Below, piece by piece: positions 11,170 to 23,590 of a stretch of 64,000 nucleotides of DNA. Every line of letters begins with the position of its first letter. The first letter of the stretch is position 1. The notes under the pieces are model-generated. The model was not told where the DNA came from. It made no database searches and was given only the letters and a program-made list of their open reading frames with translations. Origin of the DNA: Cristatella mucedo (taxonomy: Eukaryota; Bryozoa; Phylactolaemata; Cristatellidae); NCBI GenBank assembly GCA_009760855.2, contig WPIO01000025.1:2407501-2471500 (forward strand). The letters are read 5' to 3'. Both the position numbers and the translations under genes were made by a program.

Positions 11170-12380
11170 CAAAACTCAAATTACTACATTCGAATCGGTC
11201 TATGCATTGCGACATCCGCTAGCTGCGGCAATTGTCTAGACGTCTGACCAAAGCTGGTTTGCACACTTTCTAAACTATGAAGCTGCTGCCGGCCTCGCGG
11301 GTGAATTTTCGCGTCAGTCGGAGAATAAATTCTGGGTCGTGTCTGATTCAACTTGGCCAGGCTTGACCAAGAGTGAGCCCGACTGGCGGTCACCCATCTG
11401 CCCCTTCTCCTGCTGCTCTGATTGGATCGCTTATTGGTCATTCAATCGAATCCGCACCCGGTGGAGCGGATAGGCGTAGTGGTGCAGGGAAGATAACTAG
11501 ACCGCTCTGCTGCTGTATTAGTGCGGAAAGGATGCGGTGTATTGGTGTGTAAAGGAAAGGACGGGCCACGGCCAGGGCCACGGCCACGGAAAGGAAAGGG
11601 CGGATCAGGGCGACGAAAAGGAATGGGCGGGCCAGTACCAGGGAAAGGCGAGAAGGTCTTCTAGCAAGTTTCCGCGCGTCTACAGACACGAAGTCGATAA
11701 TCCTACCCAGTGTTGTGCTCGTCCGCCCATCCTTCCTCACGTCAACACTTCAGAGAGCCCAGAGAGCTCCAAACGGCGAACTTAAATATAATAGAAACAT
11801 AATAACAAACGAAAAATGCTTATTAGGGTCCACTCAAACGAAATTAAACGAGATTTAGACCATTTTTTCCCAGATTCAAGCAAGTATAAGCAGATAAGTA
11901 TTCACTGAAGTGGTCGCCCATTTTTGTAATTGGCTCCACAAAGCTTTTACCTGACTCGGTGTACTCCAACGTGTTGTAATTAACCAATGAGCTACTAAGG
12001 CCTTAAGTTATTCCTTATAAGCTTTTCGATCAGTTGAGCTTTATTCAAGAGACTCGGCCAACCAGTCAAATTCAACACCAGAGTCCTACGTAGCATCCAT
12101 TACATATCTTTGCCACACTCCGCTAAGTTATACTGGGCTACCGAAAAAAGCCACTAGGCCATTGTAGCCGGAAATGAACATGGCTTCAAGCAGTGGCGGA
12201 GCCAGGATGTTCAGCTTGGGGGGGACCTGCTAGATTTTCACGTAGGCGTGGCTGTACATGCAACCAATGAAAAGTTATAGTGTTTTTTGACATGAACTGA
12301 GCGGTTGCTTGTCGAGTAGCCCTCATTGGTTGCAAGGCTAAAAATTCCCAGAGGTTTAACCACGTGTCTTCTTTGCTGAA
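11170..12380. other. Unassigned intergenic DNA
   Basis: No gene was seen. The stretch 11540-11660 is rich in GGCCACGG/GGAAAGG short repeats and gives long frames on both strands because of composition only. Confidence 0.4.
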
Positions 12381-12384
12381 GGAA

Positions 12385-12916
12385 CTGTGATGACTCCCGG
12401 TGGATCAACGGGTACAAAGAAAAGTTCTTACGCTGACCCACACGGCCCGCCACGGGTTGGCTCCTTCATACTTAGATGAACTGCTGCAGCAGCTGCAGCC
12501 TCCTCGTGCCCCCCTCAGGTCCTCTTAATGACAGTGAATTAGCTGTTCCGTTCCTTCGCTTAAAGGCCGTCGGCGGTAGAATCTTTTGCTCTGTGGGCGG
12601 ACTGTGTAAGTCACTTCCACAATTCTTACGTAAAGTAATTCATCCTCTTGATGCATGCTGACTGTGGCAGATCCTTTTCATCAGTCCCGAGCTGCAACTT
12701 CCATACTACATCCGGTACGGCTCGCTTCTTCGATTGCTCTCCTGACTTTGCTGTGCTTCCCACTTTCTCTTTGTTGCGTGAGATAAAGTCTGCTTGCTAT
12801 TGCATGCGTACCGAATGTCGCTTAGCTTTTAGTGTGCTACCGAAAACTCTTCTGCGTAACACCCACATAGTTTTTGAGGCTTTTAGCAGTTACAGACGGA
12901 TACATAGTGCATGTAC
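12385..12916 (+). mobile_element. LINE-B 3' end
   Basis: The segment starts in the LINE-B connection region (matching the part encoding SKVFTLTHEAHHGLAPSYL in the 1.3-2.8 kb copy), passes through the AVPFLRLKAVGGR and SLPQFLRK blocks and ends in the family's 3' untranslated end near 12890-12915. It is frameshifted and 5'-truncated. Confidence 0.8.
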
Positions 12917-13029
12917 ATGAAGACAACTTAGCTTTGCAAACCATACGATTATTGATCGCAGAAGCAATCGCATACAACTATGGCAGAGAAGCAGTGCAGC
13001 GAAGTAGTGTAATAATAAGAATATCTTGT

Positions 13030-13156
13030 ATTTTTTTAGCGCCCTAGGAGAACTTAATCTCTATTCAGGCGCATCACATGTGCCTCGGGGCTCGGGTCCA
13101 CGACCTCGGCCAAACGTTGGTCGGAGCGAGCACCTTAACCACCGGGCCAAGCCAGT
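13030..13156 (-). mobile_element. SINE1 copy
   Basis: A tRNA-like SINE on the minus strand: inverted LINE-A-like 3' hairpin (TAGCGCCCTAGGAG... near 13037), inverted B-box region (GGGGCTCGGGTCC, 13087-13099) and A-box region at the right end (AACCACCGGGCCAAGCC). Confidence 0.75.
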
Positions 13157-13282
13157 AAGTGAAATGGCAGTGCTTGTAGATGCTGAGTATTCCGCGAGCT
13201 AGTTACAGCCGTTGTGCTTAGGCTGTTCGAGCGCAATAGAAAAATGTTCGAGTGTAATGCCCGCTTTAAGCCGTTTTTGGCT

Positions 13283-13520
13283 GAGCAGGGTAGCCAACAG
13301 ACTTTCGTATGGCTCGAAAACAGCGTACGACGCATAGCCGGACAGGAGGATGGCCGACGGATGAAGTTCAATGTAGAAGTAGGAGCGACGGGTTTTCTGG
13401 ACAGTAAGTGCCAGAGTCGGCGAAAAGGTATCGTCGTTGCTCAAGCGCAGCAGAAATGCGTTTCACAGTCCACGACCCGCCGAGTAGCGGCGTCGATCGG
13501 ACGTAGTCTCTAACTGTAAA
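13283..13520 (-). mobile_element. Degraded LINE-B C-terminal fragment
   Basis: Patchy similarity to the inverted LINE-B 3' coding part: GTAGCCAACAGACTT near 13290, ATCGTCGTTGC near 13430 and TTTCACAGTC near 13461 occur in the same order and spacing as in the 1.4-1.7 kb copy. No frame is intact. Confidence 0.5.
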
Positions 13521-13559
13521 GAAAAAGGACAGCCGCTTCTTTAGCCTTGGTTTAGTCTC

Positions 13560-14466
13560 GCGAGTTGATAGAAACGAGACGAGCTGTCGTCAATGGCGGG
13601 CTGCCAAAGGCGGGCGCCCAAATTGCAGACTCTCGACGGCGGTCCCCCCGAAGCGGCCATTCGAAGTAAGCGTTGGCAAACTCGTCGATGCCGGCCGTGC
13701 GTTCGCGGGCGTGTCGCTTGCGACTTCGGCTGTAGGTCTAAAAAAACACAAACTTCCCAGCGCTCCCTCGGGCTCGTCGAGCCCGATCGCCGTGCGTGAC
13801 GGTCGCGAGGCCCGACGAAAAGCTGGGTCATTCGTGGTTATCCTCCCCTGTGACGTTAGGGGGTTCGCACGAGATCAATTTTATCGCCATCGAGTTCTAG
13901 TTTTAGTTGGCCGACATCCACTATCGAATGTCTGTAAGGCATGGTTCAGTTTACCAAAGAAACGGAGCGGTTCCTCTAGATTCCGGGGCTGCAATAATAA
14001 GCGGGCATAGCAACGGCAGCCAATACCTGCGGGCCTGCGAGCTCCGCCTCTCTGCCGCACTGCGGGCCGAACGTATCGGGTCATCAATTCACTCATCTGC
14101 CACATCGCGCGCGCGAACCGCCGCCTTTGCTTTAACCGCCCTGACCAAGCAGGGGCTTAGTCGAAGGACATCTATTACAATGGCTCGCACCACGGCGGCG
14201 CAGTGTTTTGCTGCCGGGCGGGTCTGCCGTAGGCCGGGCCAACAGCCCAGCGAGAGAACTAACGACGGTCACGTGAGGAATTCACCCATTGGCGCGTCGA
14301 CCGCCGCCCGCCCGCCCGCCCGCCCTCCCCCCACCGATTTGTCAACTCCTCGGCCTCCGCCGGGTCGGCTGCGGAGTTGATTTCGCCCTTTCCCGTAAGC
14401 GAACGCAGCGTAGCGCCGTCGAGAGCGGCGGCGGTAGCTGGGCGGTAGCCAGCGGGAGGAAGTGAA
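13560..14466 (+). promoter_or_regulatory. GC-rich upstream and probable promoter region of CNNM
   Basis: CpG-dense DNA that contrasts with the AT-richer flanks and runs straight into the CNNM start codon. It contains an inverted CCAAT box (ATTGG, 14288-14292), a CCCGCC-type GC-box array (14308-14332), and a GC-rich leader to the ATG. No TATA box is evident near the likely start. The transcription start and any 5' UTR intron cannot be fixed from sequence. The part at 13923-13980 resembles 44105-44165, so some of it may itself be repeat-derived. Confidence 0.5.
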
Positions 14467-15904
14467 ATGGCAGCGCTGCACTGGCACGGAGCGCTCAGCG
14501 AGCTACTCTTCATCGCCGCTGCTCTCGCCCTCGCCCTGGTAAACTCGGGTGCGAGCACTGCCCTAGCAGACGCGCCGCCCGGTGGCGGTCAGGAGAGCTG
14601 CGCGACGCCCGAGGCTGCGCCAGAGGAGCCGAGAATCGAAGTGCTCCGGCCCATGTTCAGCACGGTGGACGTCTGGATAGAGAACGGAATAATATTCTCG
14701 TACGAGCACACGGAAGTGGAGCTGCTCGCCGTGGGACACGGGCTGACGGCGACTACCAAGCTGGCGCTGACCACCGAGTCGAATAAGAGGGACTCTCAGT
14801 GTATGATTGGAGTGCTGAGCGAGTACTACGGCTTTCACACCATCTACAGGGACGACGACGGAAACGTCAACGCAGGCGTCATAACCATGCGAGTGCCCAA
14901 AGTGCCAGAGGGCGAGAGTCACTTTTTCTTGTGCCTAGTCGTCGAAAAGATTATCACCGACGACGAAGGCGTGCCGCGGAACAACACTTTCTTAATTCAT
15001 CAAGGCGAAGAGGTTTTCCTCATGATGGATTCGAGAGCAAAGCTAATTCCGCTCTGGCTGCACTGCATTTTTCTCGTTGTATTTTTGACACTTTCAGCTT
15101 TGTTCAGCGGCTTAAACTTGGGCCTAATGTCGCTGGACATTACAGAGCTAAATGTCATCCAGAACTGCGGAACGAAATCTGAACAGAAGTTTGCCAAAGC
15201 AATATCACCTGTGCGAAAGCGGGGTAACTACCTGCTTTGCACGCTACTTTTTGGTAATGTTCTAGTTAACAGCTGCATTGCAATATTTCTCGGCGAGCTG
15301 GGCGGTGGTTTGATAGCTGTCGTTACATCCACCGTTTGCATCGTCATCTTCGGCGAGATCATTCCCCAGGCCTTCTGCTCCAGACATGGCCTGGCCATCG
15401 GCGCAAAGACGATCGTTATCACCAAGTTTTTTATGATCCTGACCTTTCCGGTATCTTTTCCTGTAAGCAAAGTCCTGGATCTCATACTTGGCAAGGAGTT
15501 GGGCCAGGTATACAATCGCGAGAAGCTTCAGGAGCTGATCAAGCTGGCGGACAAGCAAGATATCAAGAATGAAGAGATTAATATTATACAGGGTGCACTT
15601 CAATTGACCAAGAAAACTGCTGTCAATGTAATGACTCCTATTGAGGATGTATTCATGGTGGACTATCACGCTATCCTCGACTATAACACAATGTCACTCA
15701 TCATGAACACCGGCTACACACGCATCCCGATATACGAAGGAGATCGCTCGAATATAGTATCTCTGCTTAACGTCAAGGACCTAGCTTTTGTGGATCCCGA
15801 TGACAAAATCCCTCTGAAGACAGTGTGTAAGTTTTACAACCGTCAGGTCACCTTCGTATTCGACGATACACGACTTGACCTTATGCTGGAGGAATTTAAG
15901 AAAG
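14467..15904 (+). CDS. CNNM: CNNM exon 1: signal peptide, extracellular domain, membrane domain, CBS1
   Basis: CNNM (ACDP, CorC-like) proteins sit in the plasma membrane and mediate or regulate Mg2+ efflux. This exon encodes residues 1-479 and the first base of Gly480. Visible parts: a hydrophobic signal peptide (about residues 8-26); an extracellular domain with an N-glycosylation sequon at Asn172; the first membrane helix (about 195-222) with the family motif [15 protein letters not shown]; further helices around 254-276, 280-300 and 312-340, including [16 protein letters not shown] and [20 protein letters not shown]; then a juxtamembrane helix and the first CBS motif, with [12 protein letters not shown] and [15 protein letters not shown]. 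The start has a good context (G at -3, G at +4) and precedes the signal peptide. The donor is AAAG/GTCAGT; reading through it hits TAG after one more codon. Drosophila's orthologue is unextended (uex); vertebrates have CNNM1-4, and I cannot assign a closer paralogue. Confidence 0.96.
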
Positions 15905-16822
15905 GTCAGTAGCTTTATTCCCATTCATCCACCCAGGTTGTCTCAACCACAGCTTCGCTTGCCTAAGCATCGTTAAAGGCTAGCTTGGCCAACGTGATAT
16001 AATAAGTGATAAGTGATTAGTGATAATCGTACCATTAAGATTGTAGTGGCCGAATACTAATACAGAGTCATTCTGTGACCACTTTTAGTGAGCCATCTTT
16101 TCCAATTCTTATGCGCTTGCATAAACCACGGGCTCACGTTACCAGCCTTCATTAGCGAGGGACTCAGCGGTACACAATGCACTGGCTATCATGAAATTGA
16201 TTTGAAGACCTTCCTCCATCAGGTATAACGCAGCCTACTTATGCACTTCCGTGAAAAATATTCTCCGACCATGTTGTTGGAGCCGAACTTTGAGGATTCA
16301 TTAACATAAAATGCCATGCATCGACCCTGGACTCGCTCTCTGCAATTTTGCTTTATCGCCAAGTACAACTAAGCACTCGTTGAGCGGTGCCTAGCGATTG
16401 TTACTCGCTTGATTTTATCTACAGATCGCTGCTGGGACCGGTCGTTTACCAATGATACATTGCGGGGTGGGTATTGAGTTCGAGTACAATGCAGGATGGT
16501 ACAATAATAGAGTCAGCCATCAAAGTGCGAGTTGGGGGCTAGGCCTTGCTTTTTTCAGGAGAGGGACATTAGCACGTAGCTTGGCTGCTGCACAAGCCTC
16601 CAAATCTCTGCGTCTCTGGCTCTTTCTTCTCTCGGTGTCACGTTTTCTTACACTAGCTGTTTAACAGTATTACGACTGTAAGCAAGAGAGATAGGTAAAG
16701 TGTTCTGACAAGGCTTTTTGCATTTCCACAGCACCAGATACGACTGTAGGCAACTGCTCCTATCATGTCTCGGATCGAAATTCGAGCGTTTGCTCTGCTC
16801 ATGAGCAAAATACTAGATTAGG
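15905..16822 (+). other. CNNM intron 1, proximal part
   Basis: Starts with the GTCAGT donor. A short direct repeat (AAGTGATAAGTGATTAGTGATAA type) lies near 16004-16026. No other feature was recognised. Confidence 0.5.
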
Positions 16823-17577
16823 GCTTGTTTAGATAAGGATACCACGTCCAAGTTGGTCCATGCATTCGTGACATCTCGTCTCGACTTCTGCAACTCACTG
16901 CTTACTGGCCTACCAGCATGTGCGATCAGGCGATTGCAGCTGGTGCAAAACTCTGCAGCTAGGCTTGTCTGTCGTGAGCGTCGCAGTTGCCACATTACTC
17001 CACTTCTCGCCGACCTGCACTGGTTACCAGTCAAGCAACGGATTGACTTCAAGGTTTTGTCGCTCACTTTTAGGTCTCTTCATTCTATGGCTCCAGCCTA
17101 TCTTTCAGATATACTACCCCATCAGGCAAAGCATCGTACCACTCGCTTTTCGGAATCCAACAGTCTAGAAATACCTCGTACAAACCTTAAATCCTTTGGA
17201 GACCGTGCATTTAGCTCGTATGCTCCCACAGCCTGGAACTCCCTCCCGACCTGCATCAGAACATCCCCTGACCTGACCACATTTAAAAGAAACTTAAAAA
17301 CATACCTATTTAGGACAGCATTTAGTGGGTCCTTGTGATTCGTCCTCGATGTGCTTATGCGTGCTGACACTGTTCATGCTGCCACTAACCACATTTGCAT
17401 GCTGACCCAGTGCATGTAACCCCTAACCATGTTATTCATTTTGTTTGTTTTTCAAGCATGATTTTACTTACTATTCTATTGCGTATCACTTTGCAGCAAA
17501 TGTAAAGCGCCTAGAAAGAGATTAAGTTCTCTGAGGGCGCTTTATCAAGTGCAATATTATTATTATTATTATTATTA
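16823..17577 (+). mobile_element. LINE-A 3' portion in CNNM intron 1, well preserved
   Basis: The frame 16853-17338 encodes the LINE-A C-terminus without stops (HAFVTSRLDFCNSLLTGLP, LLADLHWLPVKQR, RAFSSYAPTAWNSLPTCIR). The 3' untranslated region, terminal hairpin (near 17501-17544) and (ATT)n follow. It is 5'-truncated after the RT core. It is almost identical to the 59180-59788 copy, so one of them is recent. Confidence 0.92.
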
Positions 17578-18201
17578 TGTGCATCGCTGGAAAACATATT
17601 TTTGGGCCATTCTCACACTTTAAGGTTTGTAGAGCTAGACTGTATGCAAGTTATATCTGGCAGAATGGCGGTACTTTGGTATTTCTAGCACCGCGATCAT
17701 CTAGCCCTCCTGGCTACAATGGACATGAAAAAATTGGGATGTTGTACATACGCTGTAAGATCTAGATAAGTTTATTTTTTGGTGCCTCAATCGTAGCCTG
17801 GTGCAGCTGCTAACCATTCGGTCCATCAAGACTAAACGCCTCACGCTTAGCTGTCACAGTTAGAGCAGGCGTGCAGCAATGGTTCACATAAACTGTAGCT
17901 AGCAGCTCCGTCTGGATTTCTCGGCTGAAGCCAGCCGATCTGGTGTATTCGTGTCAGTTTAGCGAGGTGGTTGTGTTGCAGAGATGATCAACGGCCGAGG
18001 GGAGTGAGTTATGGGCATTCTGCACTCGGTTGGCACACCTTATCAATCCTAGCCCTGCTAGCCTATCAAGGTATCTATGCCCATAAGGGTATGTGGATGC
18101 GAGTATTACGTGTTAGCATTACTTGTGTGTGTGCGTGCGTGCATGCTGGCGGTGTGTGTGAATGCGCGTGCGTGTGCAAAAATGTGAATGTACTGACAGC
18201 A

Positions 18202-18202
<1 letters not shown>

Positions 18203-18241
<39 letters not shown>

Positions 18242-18267
18242 TCTCTCTCTCTCTCTTTCTCTTTCTC
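18203..18267. repeat. (CT)n microsatellite
   Basis: About 65 bp of nearly perfect CT dinucleotides, preceded by an impure GT-rich stretch (18123-18180). Confidence 0.95.
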
Positions 18268-19050
18268 ACCTTCGCCTTGCACAGTGAGTGATTAAAGTGT
18301 CGGGCACCATGTCTTCTCACGGAAGAGCTCCGAAGACCTGCGCCTGATTCACAAACTGATGCATGCAAGGTGTACACATGCTCTTGAACATGCAAAGTAA
18401 GGACCCAATCTGGAGTAGGAGTGGTGAATCCTCCATGCCATGGTTAGGTGAAAGGTTAAGCTTTCTGACTGCGTTCCCTATTGCCACCATAAAAGCTGGC
18501 TTTTTAAATCGACCAAACATAATTGAATCTTTGGATGCCCGTGTCTTTTCCAGGGACAAAAGTTACCGTGCTCACTCAAGAGGATATTGTATGCAGGGCT
18601 GCCATCTGTGCCTCGGGTTATTTGCTTAAGGTGAAATTGAAGAGAAGATTCGGATCTCAATAGATCGATAAACATCTGAGTAATGTGAGAGTCATTCCAA
18701 GGAAATAGCACGTCATTATTTAGGAATAATCACATTTCTTCTGCATGAAATTGATATTCACTTTTTGCTTCATGAGTTCCTCTCACACCAGTGACCGGCT
18801 TTAATGCAAGGCTGTCTTGGATGCCACAGGCAGGTTAGTACTTGCCAGGAATGTTTCGGTGTTGAGTTCTGCCGATTGGCATTCCACTTAGGCTACGATG
18901 GAAATTTGCAACTTGGTTTTTTGAGACCAGTCCAGGTGAACATTCTCCTTGCTTGTTTCTATGATTTCGGAAGGCTGCCGATATCCACCCGACTGACATG
19001 CATCTGTTGGAACATCGTTTAACAAGCTTGGTACACTGTCCAACAGGCTG

Positions 19051-19344
<294 letters not shown>

Positions 19345-20365
19345 TTCCATGAATCAAAATCGTTGCCAGACCTATTGGGATAAAGCAGTGCCGCCTGCTC
19401 TTACGCTGCAGCCTATGAGTGGACTGCCAACTGGCATAACTTGATGACCTCGGTATGGGAACGCACTTCTAATATTTCAGATGTATTTTGCTTTCGCGTG
19501 CTTGTGCACTATCTTTGGGCCACATAGCTCCTCGAGGACCTACTCTGCTATAATTTACCTTGTTTGCATACAAATTTAAACATCACATCAGTGGTAATAA
19601 CAATGTTGACAGGTTGCATGCATTGTGCTCATAGGAGAACCAAATCTAGATTCAGGCTCTTCGCAAGTCCATGCAAAAGAATCAATAATCCACGCTTCGT
19701 TACATTCACGATAGTTGGTGATTTTTTATTGCTCAGTGCAAGTGTTGGTGATAGCCGTTTAGACTCGTCTGCCACTATTTAAATGAGGATTTAAAATCAT
19801 CTAACCTCTTTTTTTTACACAAGCATGCAAAAAATTTAAGATCATGGTTAGGCCAGCATGCTAAAGCAGGCAAGAAAAAAGCAATCAGGGCCACCAGTTA
19901 GTCGGACCTCAGGCTAGTAACGTGTGCTAAATCATTCACAGGTAGGCGCACAAAGCACTCGGGAGAAAGATAAGTTCACTGGGTCGAATGGAAACCCAGC
20001 GAAGCATATGCATCTGTAGCTGAGAGTTAAATGATGCAAGGTCGTGCGTGGTACGTAGGCACCGTAGCCATAATTGAGCTCGATACTTTTGGTGCATTCG
20101 AGCTGAGGGAAAGCAAAGTCAAACTTTTCCATGATTTCTCAGGGATGTAAGCTAGCGATTCGATAGTTTCTGAGAATAGCATGCACGAAAGCACGGCTCG
20201 TGCATCTTATGATTAGAAGCAGTCGCCATTGCAAGCTACGTCTCCTTGGGTCGACTGCTAGTGCCCGCAGTAACTCCACATTTGCCACTGGCTCTCCACC
20301 CGATATTTTCTATCGTGCGGTCTTAGTTGTTAAGCTTGCAACTGGAAATTTTTCCAGCGAATCTC

Positions 20366-21545
20366 TTGATAATAATAACAATAATAATAATAATGTTCTT
20401 GATAAAGCGCCCTCAGAGAACTTAATCTCTTTCTAGGCGCTTTACATTTGCTGCAAAGGGAAATGCAATTAAATGGTAAGTAAAATCATGCTTGAAAAAC
20501 AAACAAAAGGAATAACATGGTTAGGGGTGACATGCACAGGGTCAGCATGCAAATGTGGTTAGTGGCAGCATGCACAGTGTCAGCACGCACAAGCACGTGA
20601 AGGACGAATCACGGGGACCCACTAAATGCTGTCCTAAATAGGTGTGTTTTTAAGTTTTTTTTAAATGTGGTCAGGTCAGGGGATGTTCTGACGCAGGTCG
20701 GGAGGGAGTTCCAAGCTTTGGGAGCATACGAACTAAATGCACGTCTCCAAAGGATTTGAGGTTTGCACGAGGTATTTCTAGACTGTTGGATTCCGAAAAG
20801 CGAATGGTACGATGCTTGGCCTGATGGGGGAGTATGTCAGAGAGATAGGCTGGAGCCATAGAATGAAGGGACCTAAAAGTGAGCGACAAAACCTTGAAGT
20901 CAATCCGTTGCTTGACTGGTAGCCAGTGCAGGTCGGCGAGAAGTGGAGTAATGTGGCAACTGCGACGCTCACGACAGACAAGCCTAGCTGCGGAGTTTTG
21001 CACCAGCTGCAATCGCTTGATCGCACATGCTGGTAGGCCAGTGAGCAGTGAGTTGCAGAAGTCGAGACGAGATGTCACGAATGCATGGACCAACTTAGAC
21101 GTGGTATCCTTATCTAAACAATCCCGAATTTTAGCAATATTATGAAGCTGAAAATAGGCAGCTTTGACCATGGAGCTGATATGGTCGTCTAACGAGAGGT
21201 CACTTTGGAATATGACACCTAGATTTCGAGCTGATTCGACAGGAGATATGCCGGCAGAGCCAATTTTGAGCGTCAGCCTTTCCAATTTCTGAATCACACT
21301 GGGTTTGCCCATAACTCTCAAGTTAGTTTTGTCATCGTTTAGTTTTAGAAAATTTTCTGCCATCCATATGCGAATGTCATCAATGCATGCAGCAAGTGAG
21401 TTGAGAGAATTTGAGGTACTCGAAGGCTGGGAGGGATCGAAGCAAAGGTACAACTGAGTGTCATCCGCATAGAAGTGAAAGCCTAGATTGTGCTTGGCAA
21501 TCACAAGAGGGAGAGTATAAACCGTGAAAAGAACCGGACCTAGCG
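20366..21545 (-). mobile_element. LINE-A with partial RT and complete 3' end
   Basis: The minus strand encodes, from about 21543 downward, VLGPVLFTVYTLPL, the RT active-site box FYADDTQLYL (near 21470), ENFLKLNDDKTNL, ESARNLGVIFQSDLSLDDHI, VHAFVTSRLDFCNSLLTGLP and the C-terminal region, with one frameshift near 20700. Then come the 3' untranslated region, the terminal hairpin (20405-20448) and (ATT)n. It is 5'-truncated within the RT domain and is the longest LINE-A coding segment in the window. Confidence 0.93.
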
Positions 21546-21602
21546 CAATCTCAAGCTATTTCAGTTGAATCCGCTGTCTGCTGAGACAGAGCATAAGCGG
21601 GT

Positions 21603-22126
21603 AATAATAATAATAATAATAATAATATTGCACGTGATAAAGCGCCCTCAGAGAACGTAATCTCTTTCTAGGCGCTTTACATTTGCTGCAAAGTGATACG
21701 CAATAGAATAGTAAGTAAAATCATGCTTGAAAAACAAACGAGATGAATAATATGGTTAGGGGTGACATGCACAGGGTCAGCATGCAAATGTGGTTAGTGG
21801 CAGCATGCACAGTGTCAGCACGCACAAGCACATCGAGGACGAATCACAGGGACCCACTAAATGCTGTCCTAAATAGGTGTGTTTTTAAGTTTCTTTTAAA
21901 TGTGGTCAGGTCAGGGGATGTTCTGACGCAGGTCGGGAGGGAGTTCCAGGCTTTGGGAGCATACGAGCTAAATGCACGGTCTCCAAAGGATTTAAGGTTT
22001 GTACGAGGTATTTCTAGACTGTTGGATTCCGAAAAGCGGGTGGTATGATGCTTGGCCTGATGGGGTAGTATATCTGAAAGATAGGCTGGAGCCATAGAAT
22101 GAAGAGACCTAAAAGTGAGCGACACT
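21603..22126 (-). mobile_element. LINE-A 3' portion, second adjacent copy
   Basis: Same orientation as the neighbour 57 bp away, covering only the last part of the coding region (SFGDRAFSSYAPKAWNSLP), the 3' untranslated region, hairpin and a long (AAT)n. It is truncated sharply at 22126. It is very similar to the 59180-59788 copy. Confidence 0.9.
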
Positions 22127-22860
22127 GTGATACCATCCTCAAGAGCCCAAACTATGCTATGGGTACAACGATGGATTTCATACGCTATGAAATCGTACGT
22201 GAATATAAAATGTAGGCAAAACTGAGTGCGGCGGCTGAAATTATGCACAGGCACTCTCAATTCGAGGGTCACTTCCGGTCAACTGTAAGGAATCCGGCTG
22301 CAGCACCCCTGCCGACTTACTCTAACTGAACGATGCTCAAAGGCAAAGCCATCTCTGATCATGACTGCTTAGGGATCCTCTGCGAAGAACAGGCAGCAGT
22401 CGAAGGCAGCATGCTCAGCATTGAAACACAATCAGGCTATTTCCGATCCTTGTAAGTAGGGGTGGGTGAAGAGAGTCATTAATACTACTACAGTTGAACC
22501 TCACTGTAAGCATAACCTCCCTTGTGGAAGGTACCACAGTGTCTGCACCCACCTATGATATGTTCATCGTAGAAAATCATCCGACGGAAGGTATGCTGAC
22601 GGAGTGGTTCGACTGCACATTGTACTCAGCCATTAGTACTACCTGTACCACTATATTCTTACCCCTGGCACACTTAGTTCTCGTAATGCAGATTCGCTCA
22701 GTGGGTGACAGAAGCCTCGTAAGAGGTTTGTGAAATCCTGTTTGTGCAAACATACTACCTTGCTAGTTAAAAGTCAAACCGCACGCGTTTGTGGAATATT
22801 TCCGCAGCACTAGTTTAAGCCATGTGACGTATTTAGAGTTTGTAATAAAAACAATAGATA
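22127..22860. other. CNNM intron 1, unassigned stretch
   Basis: No exon or recognised repeat was seen. The short frame 22494-22733 has no known motif. Confidence 0.4.
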
Positions 22861-22865
22861 ATTCA

Positions 22866-22990
22866 TCTGTATAACGCTCAAAGAGTACTTAATCTCTATC
22901 TAGGCGCTTTACATATGCGTCTGAGCTCGAGCCGGTGACCTTGGTATCTAAAGGCAAGTTCCGTACCGTTGGGCCGAACCGGACCGTCAA
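22866..22990 (-). mobile_element. SINE1 copy, degraded
   Basis: A minus-strand SINE1: inverted 3' hairpin block (CTTAATCTCTATCTAGGCGC, 22889-22908), inverted B-box-like GAGCTCGAGCC (22923-22933) and inverted A-box region (CCGTTGGGCCGAACC). Confidence 0.7.
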
Positions 22991-23404
22991 GTCACGCCAC
23001 GTTGCTCTCTCTCTCTCTCTGATTCGAAGATTCCTATTTTGCTGCTAGTGGTCGTCAAGAACAGATCGTTTCAGATCGGGGCAATGCGGATCATAGGTAT
23101 AGTACTTCGCTGAAGGCTGGCCAGGGTGGCAGGCTGAAGACATACCGCGCTTCATCGAAAATCGCCACCGAACCACTACTGAGATCTGGACAGCATAGGA
23201 AATTAAGTTCAAGGGCACAGAGGAAAACGTTGAAGCTCACATTCGAGTTGACAAGGTTTCAGGTTGCATATGGATCAGCAAAGTTTTCACACGGATAACT
23301 CGGCTCGAGGCAGCCAAGGAGCATATATCACAGTGCATATATTTATCCTTCGGTTTTGGCTCTTCCTGTCAAGCACAGTACACTGTATGTTGGATTGTTC
23401 GCTC

Positions 23405-23541
23405 AGCTCGTTTGACCCAGTGGTTAAGGTGCTAGCACCGACCGACATCCAGGTAAATATATATGATGCCCGAGGTCGTAGGTTCGAGCCCCGTAGCATA
23501 TATGAAGCTCCTGATTAGAGATTTTCTTAAGTTTTAATTTT
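23405..23541 (+). mobile_element. SINE1 copy
   Basis: A plus-strand SINE1 with an A-box-like region (TGACCCAGTGGTTAAGG), a B-box match (GGTTCGAGCCCC near 23481) and a decayed LINE-A-like tail. It lies directly upstream of the hAT remnant. Confidence 0.72.
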
Positions 23542-23590
23542 TTCTTAAGATTCAGATTAAGATTAAGATTTCTTAAGATTCTTAACATCA
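23542..23590. repeat. Short AT-rich tandem repeat (TTAAGA-type)
   Basis: Irregular repeats of TTAAGATT units between the SINE1 end and the hAT remnant. Confidence 0.6.
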
